DNA from: Baffinella frigidus
Taxonomy: Eukaryota; Cryptophyceae; Cryptomonadales; Baffinellaceae
Direction of reading: 5' to 3'
DNA length: 10,195 nucleotides
Assembly (NCBI GenBank): GCA_026770585.1
Contig: MU646305.1
Coordinates: 1,011,447-1,021,641 of the forward strand
Part shown: in pieces, positions 5,421 through 10,195 of the stretch
Position numbering within the stretch: the first letter of the stretch is position 1
Layout of the letters: every line of letters starts with the position of its first letter
Program-made: the position numbers and the translations under genes
Notes under the pieces: model-generated
The model's database searches: none
Told to the model about the DNA's origin: nothing
Seen by the model: only the letters and a program-made list of their open reading frames with translations

Positions 5421-5520
5421 CGTCCTTTAGGTCCTTGAGGTTCTTCGAGCTCCCAACATAGGCGGACACTGGAACTTGTTCTGCAGAAAAGCCATGCTTC
5501 CTTTCGGATCACATTCCGCC
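5421..5520 (-). repeat. Dispersed repeat family C, copy 3 (inverted)
   Basis: The reverse complement carries GTGATCCGAAAGGAAGCATG, CTTTTCTGCAGAACAAGTTC and CTCAAGGACCTAAAGGACGG, matching copies 1 and 2. It faces copy 2 across ~290 bp, so the pair could form a large inverted repeat. In one frame the start reads ECDPKGSMAFLQNKF, while the downstream NLKDLKD lies in a different frame. Confidence 0.8.
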
Positions 5521-5548
5521 GGCAGGCTAAGGTCCTTTGGGGGCAGAA

Positions 5549-5593
5549 CAGGGGTACCTCGCTCATCAGAAACTGCCCCCCCCCTAGGACCAC
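5549..5593 (+). mobile_element. Family A element, left arm only
   Basis: CAGGGGTACCTCGCTCATCA followed by GAAACTGCC, a C-run and CTAGGACCAC. It is preceded by AA instead of TA and ends after the first CCTAGG, so this is a truncated copy. Confidence 0.8.
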
Positions 5594-5693
5594 AGACGGT
5601 GACACAGGAGATACCACCAGCCTCTCCGCTGCAGCTTATGACCGGGTCGGGTAACGTAGTGAATTTCAACTAAACCGGACATATTTGTCCGTA

Positions 5694-6021
5694 TCTCCCA
5701 TCAGCAATTCCCAGGCCCCTAGGTCCTCTTGCAGTAGGTTTCTACGAATAGATCAAAATTATTGTGGACACTAAATGTCGCCAACCCCTCAGGATCTCAG
5801 GTTCACAGGGTCTCAGAATTGGCCAACTCTTTCCACATTGGCTCCCAAAACCGTGAAAATCCGTCTCTAGGCGTGGCGCCCTGGCCTCCTGCTCGGGCGC
5901 TCGGTTTCGTTGACAAAACGGGGTGGGGTTGGGTTTGGGGAGGACGTGACGGCTTTCGGGGTGGCTGGCGGGGAAACATGGTGAGTTGGTTTCTGTGTTA
6001 GGTTTTAATTTCGCACAACAC
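5694..6021. other. No feature recognised
   Basis: This stretch holds no repeat copy or gene I can support. The open frame 5762-6001 (79 codons) is Gly/Trp-rich at its end because of G-rich DNA and shows no domain. A 6-bp-stem hairpin (CGGACA-TATT-TGTCCG) lies just upstream at 5675-5690. Confidence 0.5.
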
Positions 6022-6104
6022 AGCCCAACGACACGCCCTTCCGGGAAAAGTCCTTCAGGTCCTTGAGGTTTTGAATGCTCCCAAAATAGCCCAACGACAC
6101 GCCC
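6022..6104 (+). repeat. 17-bp direct repeat within a family C relic
   Basis: AGCCCAACGACACGCCC is exact at 6022-6038 and 6088-6104. The sequence between them is the complement of the family C NLKDLKD-type segment, so the duplicate brackets part of a C copy. Confidence 0.75.
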
Positions 6105-6129
6105 AAAGGATCTGCAGAAAAAGCATTTT
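6046..6129 (-). repeat. Dispersed repeat family C, copy 4 (degraded, inverted)
   Basis: On the reverse strand it retains CCTCAAGGACCTGAAGGACT and, separated by the 17-bp repeat, CTTTTTCTGCAGATCC. The order of the two blocks matches that of copy 3, but the spacing and intervening bases have changed. Confidence 0.6.
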
Positions 6130-6360
6130 AGGGTCTGCAGAAAGAAGGAGAGCGAGATTTAATGATTCGACAAACCGACGGCTCACGCTAGGGGGGGGGA
6201 TAGGCCGAGACGCAGGGCTTCAACGCGCGTAACCAACCCTGAGGGGTGGATTGTTCTCTGGATCGTCTCGCCCACTAGAACGAACTACCTAGAAACCAAT
6301 CGCCGGGGCAAGGCCGACAGCATTTTGAGTTTCACTCGCAAAAGGGAGGTATTTACTTTA

Positions 6361-6445
6361 AGTCCTTGAGGTTTTGATTTCTGTCAAAAGATTTGCAGAA
6401 AAACATTTTTGCTTTCGGGTCGCATTGAGCTCTCCAGACAGAGGC
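6361..6445 (-). repeat. Dispersed repeat family C, copy 5 (diverged, inverted)
   Basis: The reverse strand reads TGCGACCCGAAAGCAAAAATG then TTTTTCTGCAAATC and AAAACCTCAAGGACTTAAAG. One frame gives CDPKAKMFFCKSF and NLKDLK together, unlike copy 3 where they lie in different frames. It is the last C-like copy in the window. Confidence 0.6.
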
Positions 6446-6800
6446 TCGTGAAGAGGGGATACAGGGTGGTTCTCTTTGGGGTGTAAAGGTATGCAACATC
6501 GCTCCCAAGATCACACACACACCGAACCCAAGTCGGCGAAAGGCCCATGGTATCAAATGGTTAGGCTCGTAGGAGCTCAACTACGGATATCCCAGATGTC
6601 AAAGGCAGCCAGATTCCCAAAAGTGAGGGGGGTTGTGTGTGGGGGTAAGGTGAGATGAACAAGACACCAAAGATGAACACAGAGAAAGGTGGTTGTGTAG
6701 AGATTTCCCTCCATGTGCGGATGTCAGCAAAGTTTAAGGGCGATCCAAGAGTAAGAAAACAGTCATTGGAGGTCATGGGAATTCATATTTGTCAAGAAAT
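6446..6800. other. No gene or repeat recognised
   Basis: Frames at 6476-6658 (+), 6561-6776 (-) and 6655-6945 (+) overlap one another on both strands and lack recognisable motifs. A G/T-rich run lies at 6627-6650. I see nothing that supports a gene. Confidence 0.45.
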
Positions 6801-7008
6801 CCCACACCCGGAGGAGAAAAGGGCTACGTTTCGCGAAGACATAAATAGTGCCTTCGTGAAACGTTGCGTTTTTGACGAAAGTGGCGAAATTTCGCAAAAT
6901 TGGCCGAACTTGTCGAAAAAGAGCCCAAATTTAAAGCAAATTTGAGGTCACGTCCGAAATGAAGATACACCTTTAAAAGGACGTAGCCCTGTTCGCATCC
7001 GGGTGCGG
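6801..7008. repeat. Imperfect inverted repeat, ~29-bp arms
   Basis: CACACCCGG...AGGGCTACGT (6801-6829) pairs imperfectly with ACGTAGCCCT...CCGGGTGCGG (6981-7008). GGGCTACGT and CACCCGG segments are conserved. The ends are not bounded by a clear target duplication. It may be an old fold-back element. Confidence 0.5.
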
Positions 7009-7089
7009 AGTAGTAAAAATCGACCAAATTAATACCTGCATTGTAAGATTAGTAGTGTAGATTTCGGGTTAGCGCGGATTTTTTCGAAA

Positions 7090-7134
7090 TCAGGTCGGGG
7101 GTTCGTGACATGTCAGGTCGAGGGTTGTGACATG
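7090..7134 (+). repeat. Tandem duplication, 22-23-bp unit
   Basis: TCAGGTCGGGGGTTCGTGACATG (7090-7112) is followed directly by TCAGGTCGAGGGTTGTGACATG (7113-7134), with one substitution and one deleted base. No wider array. Confidence 0.85.
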
Positions 7135-7220
7135 TTATGTGTGGGGGTCGCGATCTTGTCATCAAAACTTTTGATTCAAAAGCATACGCAACACGCTTCT
7201 TAAGACACAATTTGAATGGC

Positions 7221-7469
7221 GGTTCCCGATTGTTTTTTTGGGGGGGGTTGCATGTGCACTGTAAAGCGGTTGCGGGAAAACTTGGCGGATTTCAAGAAGA
7301 AAAGTTTTCAGAAATCGAGAATTTTGTACCAGGACGTGACATGAAAACGGTCCATCTAAACGATTCTGGTACAAATTCATTTGAAATTCTGAAAAAAAAT
7401 CTCAGAAAATTCGCCAAGTTTTCCCGCAAGCGCTCTACATGTAGGTGCAGCTTGCGCCACTCGGGAACC
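7221..7469. mobile_element. Fold-back element with long imperfect arms (family H)
   Basis: Outer GGTTCCCGA (7221) pairs with TCGGGAACC (7461-7469). TTGCGGGAAAACTTGGCG (7270-7287) pairs perfectly with 7412-7429, and TTTGTACCAG (7323-7332) with 7366-7375. Pairing may extend weakly to about 7150 and 7520. The 158-codon frame 7137-7613 and its antisense partner 7292-7624 span the structure and share arm sequence, so I reject both as genes. Confidence 0.7.
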
Positions 7470-7574
7470 CAGTTTTTCCTGCGCAATGCTGACACCTTTT
7501 TCGACTCGAAAATTCGCCAGCTCCTTTCTCCGGGGGGGCTAGCGATGCCGGGCCAGATTTTTATCGCTGTATCA

Positions 7575-7622
7575 AGGTCCGCAAAACGGGTGTGGTGTGC
7601 GGACCTGAAATAGTTCAGGTCC
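7575..7622 (+). other. Two overlapping, mutually exclusive hairpins
   Basis: AGGTCCGCA (7575-7583) pairs with TGCGGACCT (7598-7606), while GGACCTGAA (7601-7609) pairs with TTCAGGTCC (7614-7622). The two stems share 7601-7606 and cannot coexist. The arrangement resembles an attenuator fold, but no leader peptide, gene or T-run is attached. Confidence 0.5.
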
Positions 7623-7682
7623 ACATCTCAGTTTACGGTGTGTGACCTTCTATTGTGTGACCTTAACTTTGAGTAAGCCCTG

Positions 7683-7803
7683 TACAGGGGTACCTCGCTC
7701 ATAAGAAACTGCCACCCCCCTAGGACCACCGTAGGGCCCTAGGCATAGGCCTACTGTAGGGTCCTAGGGGGAGGCAGTTTCTTATGAGCGAGGTACCCCT
7801 GTA
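7683..7803. mobile_element. Family A element, intact reference copy, 121 bp
   Basis: The arms 7682-7713 and 7773-7804 are perfect 32-bp reverse complements. Near-perfect pairing continues to CCTAGGACC/GGTCCTAGG. The ends read TA-CAGGGGTACCTCGCTC and its complement followed by TA. The centre is TAGGGCCCTAGGCATAGGCC. No coding capacity. The CAGG...TACCTCG ends and TA target resemble pogo/Tigger-type MITEs; that placement is inference. Confidence 0.93.
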
Positions 7804-7807
7804 CTGT

Positions 7808-7853
7808 GGAGTCCTTAGGGGAGGCGCTTCCTTACGAGCGAAGAACCCCTGTA
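7808..7853 (-). mobile_element. Second, degenerate family A right arm
   Basis: AGTCCTTAGGGGAGGCGCTTC then CTTACGAGCGAAGAACCCCTGTA repeats the right end of the preceding intact element, with many substitutions. It begins four bases after that element ends. A relic of an older A copy into or beside which the younger one inserted. Confidence 0.75.
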
Positions 7854-7913
7854 TTCATGATCCCAGCGCGCGCACCCTCCCCCTCCCCCCTATGTTCACC
7901 CCCCGCCCCCCCC

Positions 7914-7950
7914 CACTCACTCATGCGAGTGAGTGACTTTACACAAGTCA
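7914..7950 (+). repeat. Hairpin plus repeated motif
   Basis: CACTCACTC (7914-7922) pairs with GAGTGAGTG (7927-7935) around ATGC. The overlapping GAGTGACTTTACACAAGTCA (7931-7950) recurs at 8279-8298 with three or so changes. Confidence 0.65.
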
Positions 7951-8031
7951 AGAGCCCCCCCCCCAATAGCGGGGAGGGGCGCTGTTGCCCTAGTCTCCAG
8001 CGAGGCGGGCCTATCGATCCCGAAGCGGGCC

Positions 8032-8151
8032 TACAGGGGCACCTCGCTCATCAGAAACCACCCCCCCCCAGGACCCTACAGTAGGCCCATGCCTAGGGCC
8101 CTATGGTGGTCCTAGGGGGGGGCACTTTCTTATGAGCGAGGTATCCCTGTA
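8032..8151. mobile_element. Family A element, 120 bp
   Basis: Ends TACAGGGGCACCTCGCTCAT and GAGCGAGGTATCCCTGTA are inverted. The interior has ACCCTACAGTAGGCCCATGCC and GGTGGTCCTAGG. It is preceded by two copies of a GCGAGGCGGGCCTATC / CGAAGCGGGCC motif, also seen beside other A copies. Confidence 0.9.
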
Positions 8152-8409
8152 CCCCACGCCGCTCCTCACACTTCTTACGCCCCCCCACATCCGCCCAGAG
8201 ATCCCAGCCAGGTCCCAACCAGGCTGCGGCTGCAACCTTCAGTCTCGGGAAACGTCCCCTGTAGGAGCAGAGCAGTCTGAGTGACTTTACAAACGTCACC
8301 CAGAGTACTCCTACATCGAGCGTATCCCCAGACGGCCCCACGCCCCTCCGGACGGGCCCGCCTCAGGGTGAGAACCGGACGGAACCGCATCCCGAGGCGG
8401 GCCCGTCCC

Positions 8410-8632
8410 TACAGGGGTACCTCGCTCATAAGAAACCGCCCCCCCCTAGGACCCTACAGTAGGACCATGCCTAGGGCCCTACGGTGGTCCTAGGAGGGGG
8501 GAGGTTTCTTATCTCCCTTAAGTGGCGGACGGGCGAATATTCACCCCAACTCGCCCTAGGCAGGTCCTAGGGCCCTACCGTAGGGCCTATGCGCCTACTT
8601 GCCACTTAAGGGATAAGCGAGGTACCCCTGTA
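8410..8632. mobile_element. Family A element interrupted by B in its right arm
   Basis: A typical A left end and core run to GAGGTTTCTTA at 8511. The B copy (8510-8615) follows, and then the A right end resumes as AGCGAGGTACCCCTGTA. Removing B restores an A element of about 119 bp. Confidence 0.9.
8510..8615 (-). mobile_element. Family B element, 106 bp, inverted (copy B5)
   Basis: On the reverse strand it begins TATCCCTTAAGTGGC and matches B4 through GGCCCTAGGACCTGCC and GTGAATATTCGCCCGTCC. Its other end has two extra bases (TATCTCCCTTAAG on the plus strand). It is nested in the right arm of an A element. Confidence 0.9.
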
Positions 8633-8675
8633 GCCTACGTCCCCACCCCGCAACGGGGAGCCGCGCCACTGCCAC

Positions 8676-8807
8676 TAGCTTTCCGAAGTGCACCGAATCC
8701 AAGACGTGGCGTGAGCCATTTTCGCCCAGGCACGTGTCGAATTCGACCCTCCCCATGCGGGGAATGGCTCGAGGCAAGACCTCGGTTTGGTCCACTTCGG
8801 AGGGCTA
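8676..8807. mobile_element. 132-bp palindromic element (family G, TA-bounded)
   Basis: The arms beginning TAGCTTTCCGAAGTG (8676) and ending CACTTCGGAGGGCTA (8807) match at 33 of 45 positions without gaps. It is strongly diverged but collinear, so it is an old element. TA lies at both ends. Frames on both strands here (8522-8890, 8595-8917) are shadows of repeats. Confidence 0.75.
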
Positions 8808-8956
8808 GTGCTGATGACGCGCGGACCCTCCTCCTCAAGGAGGGAACAGGCCCGCCTCAGGAGTTGACTTACGAAGGCCGCATGAGTTGACTTAAGACCG
8901 CTGGAGTCGACACTCACAAAGCCTGTGGTCGGATGAGCGTGTACGCGGCCATGCTG

Positions 8957-8978
8957 GAGAATGATAGGGGAACCTGCG
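8957..8978 (+). repeat. 22-bp motif flanking the TTTAGGG array, left copy
   Basis: GAGAATGATAGGGGAACCTG then CG matches 9297-9318 with about three differences. It lies five bases before the G-rich array begins. A related string GAGAATAATAGAGGGGAACC is at 4813-4832. Confidence 0.7.
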
Positions 8979-8982
8979 CCAG

Positions 8983-9179
8983 TTTGGGTTTTAGGGTTTA
9001 GGGTGTCGGGTTTAGGGTTTAGGGTCTAGGGTTTAGGGTTAAGGGTTTGAGGGTTCAGGATTTAGGGTTTAGGGTTTAGGGGTTTGGGATTTAGGGTTTA
9101 GGGGTTCGGGATTTAGGGTTTAGGGTTTAGGGTTTAGGGTTTAGAGTTTAGAATTTAGGGTTTAGGGTTTAGGGTTTAG
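8983..9179 (+). repeat. Interstitial telomere-type array (TTTAGGG)n
   Basis: About 197 bp with some 17 exact TTTAGGG units and variants such as TCTAGGG, TTCGGGA, TTTGGGA and TTTAGAG. The G-rich strand reads left to right, opposite to the array at 584-1027. Over 1 kb of unrelated sequence follows, so it is internal. The plus strand could form G-quadruplexes. Confidence 0.92.
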
Positions 9180-9296
9180 CCATGCCCGGGTTCACCCTCG
9201 CGCCGTGTCAAGAGCCTAGCCCTGCATGACTAAAACTGGGCTCGCCATAAAACACAGTTCGAGCAGAAACGCGCAGGAGCTCCTATCTTCTTTCCG

Positions 9297-9318
9297 GAGA
9301 AGGATAGGGGCACCTGCG
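9297..9318 (+). repeat. 22-bp motif flanking the TTTAGGG array, right copy
   Basis: GAGAAGGATAGGGGCACCTG then CG, matching 8957-8978. The array plus ~120 bp of other sequence lies between the two copies. Confidence 0.7.
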
Positions 9319-9376
9319 GAATACCCCACGAGTAGTTTCCGATTAAAAGCTCTTCCGAGGCGGGCCTATCCCACGC

Positions 9377-9498
9377 TACAGGGGTACCTCGCTCATAAGA
9401 AACCGCCCCCCCCTAGGACCCTACAGCAGGACCATGCCTAGAGTCATATTGTGGTCCTAGGGGGGGGGGCAGTTTCTTATGAGCGAGGTACCCCTGTA
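9377..9498. mobile_element. Family A element, 122 bp
   Basis: Perfect A termini TACAGGGGTACCTCGCTCAT and the complement, bounded by TA. The arms include a C-run on the left and a longer G-run on the right. The core is degraded (CTAGAGTCATATTGTGG). It is preceded by GAGGCGGGCCTATCCCACG, the recurring A-flank motif. Confidence 0.92.
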
Positions 9499-9557
9499 GT
9501 CCTCACACAACGGGGCCACCCTCGCGCTGTGCCAAACTCCAAACGCTCCAATAGGAA

Positions 9558-9764
9558 TAGAGACAATGTGGTAGGACTTGGCCAAAGCGAACTTCAATTT
9601 TTCGAAGATGCGAACTTTTAAATGGACTCTTTTGGCCATGTAGTGTTTTAAATTCAAATTTTGCAGTACAAATCATGGTGTTTACTAATAATTACGGTCA
9701 TCTAGAAGTTCGCATCTTGAAAGTTCGAAGTTCGCTTTGGCCAAGTCCTACCACATTGGCTCTA
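9558..9764. mobile_element. 207-bp palindromic element (family E, TA-bounded)
   Basis: The first ~38 bp of both arms, TAGAG(A/C)CAATGTGGTAGG then ACTTGGCCAAAGCGAAC, agree at all but one position. Weaker pairing extends to GATGCGAACTT. TA lies at both ends. The AT-rich 85-bp centre contrasts with the surroundings. The high arm identity suggests recent activity. No coding capacity. Confidence 0.88.
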
Positions 9765-9892
9765 CACAGACCTGGTAGGATCCTAGGGCGCGACACTAGA
9801 AGAGCGGGCAGCAAGACCTACGACGCGAGTGCTCAACGCCGACGGGATCTTTCGCAGCTTAATAGGGCAACGGCCTGAAAATGGGGTAGTTA

Positions 9893-9951
9893 GGCCTACG
9901 GTAGGAGGTCGTTAGGCCTACGGCATTGCCTAGGACCTCCTACCGTAGGCC
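9893..9951. repeat. 18-bp perfect hairpin of the CCTACGGTAGG type
   Basis: GGCCTACGGTAGGAGGTC (9893-9910) pairs perfectly with 9934-9951. The loop repeats TAGGCCTACGG and contains TGCCTAGG. The same TACGGTAGG / CCTAGG vocabulary forms the centre of the A and B elements, but A or B termini are absent. Confidence 0.85.
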
Positions 9952-9982
9952 GAAACTTTTTGGCCCTAGGATCCCTCGGCCT

Positions 9983-10101
9983 AGAGAGAGAGTAGAACAG
10001 GGAGTGAAGCCGCGCTGGGTGCAATCAGCGCCGAAATGGGTTGGAGGGGGACGGACCAGGGCCGTGAGAAACAACAGGGAGGTTTGCACTGGAGAGAGAG
10101 C

Positions 10102-10160
<59 letters not shown>

Positions 10161-10195
10161 TGTGTGTGTGTGAGAGAGAGTAGCACAGGGAGTGA
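9983..10195 (+). repeat. ~188-bp direct repeat cut by the window edge
   Basis: AGAGAGAGTAGAACAGGGAG then TGA at 9985-10007 recurs as GAGAGAGTAGCACAGGGAGTGA ending at 10195, a period of about 188 bp. Only the junction repeats are visible, so a tandem array continuing to the right is inferred. Confidence 0.6.
10092..10181 (+). repeat. GA/TG microsatellite
   Basis: Polypurine (GA)n from about 10092, interrupted once by CGATA, then (TG)7 at 10158-10171 and more GA. It is the complement-type partner of the CT tract at 1698-1889. The frame 9926-10183 ends in Arg/Glu repeats for this reason and is not a gene. Confidence 0.95.

Noticed and set aside
5204-5617. 137-codon minus-strand frame and overlapping 5158-5469 and 5427-5669 frames
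   Set aside because: Assembled from a family C copy, an A arm and intervening sequence; the same C segment is read in different frames in other copies.
7137-7613. 158-codon open frame on the plus strand
   Set aside because: It spans a long inverted repeat, has an equally long antisense frame (7292-7624), and shows no domain or biased composition typical of a gene.
8522-8890. 122-codon open frame on the plus strand
   Set aside because: It reads through the B element, the A right end and the G palindrome; similar peptides such as YRGTSLIRN elsewhere in the window are translations of the A terminus.
7683-9498. Spaced A copies considered as a CRISPR-like array
   Set aside because: Units are 120-bp palindromes at irregular distances with TA borders and internal nesting, which fits transposable elements; the spacers are irregular and no cas genes are present.

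Overview
The window looks like non-coding, repeat-dense nuclear DNA of a eukaryote, most likely a protist or alga. The main pointer is two interstitial tracts of the plant/alga-type telomere unit, CCCTAAA at 584-758 (degenerating to 1027) and TTTAGGG at 8983-9179. This unit is known from plants, many green algae, dinoflagellates and chromerids, so it does not fix the lineage. There is no convincing intact protein gene, rRNA, tRNA, operon or CRISPR array. Open frames longer than 60 codons occur on both strands, but they run through inverted repeats and microsatellites and I do not accept them as genes. The only coding-like remnants are a 27-codon duplicated block (1272-1352, 1571-1651), a short 13-codon periodic block (around 1134-1184) and a fragment resembling the C-terminal part of NodB/allantoinase-like polysaccharide deacetylases (2157-2248).

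Layout. 1-1700: short direct and inverted repeats, CCCTAAA-type arrays, duplicated blocks and one 136-bp palindromic element. 1698-1889: CT-rich microsatellite. 1936-2600: second copy of a hairpin-bearing repeat, the deacetylase-like fragment, a 138-bp palindromic element (family D) and a 37-bp tandem duplication. 2638-4530: a nest of two palindromic element families, A and B, with B copies sitting inside A copies. 3630-6445: five scattered, degraded copies of a non-palindromic repeat, family C. 6800-7625: fold-back structures. 7683-9500: four further A elements, one with a B insertion, another palindromic element (family G) and the TTTAGGG array. 9558-9764: palindromic element family E. The window closes with a CCTAGG-type hairpin and a GA/TG microsatellite that appears to be part of a ~188-bp tandem repeat.

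Family A is ~120 bp. It is bounded by TA and has termini CAGGGGTACCTCGCTCATAA and its complement. Family B is 104-106 bp with termini TA-TCCCTTAAGTG. Both fit miniature inverted-repeat elements (MITEs) that duplicate a TA target. Comparing interrupted with uninterrupted A copies shows that B entered pre-existing A copies, so B was active after A. Families D, E and G are also TA-bounded. A, B and a separate hairpin at 9893-9951 share a CCTAGG/GGGCCC-rich palindromic core. No transposase gene is present, so any mobility must have come from elsewhere in the genome. Assigning A to the pogo/Tigger-like end of the Tc1/mariner group rests only on terminus resemblance and the TA target.
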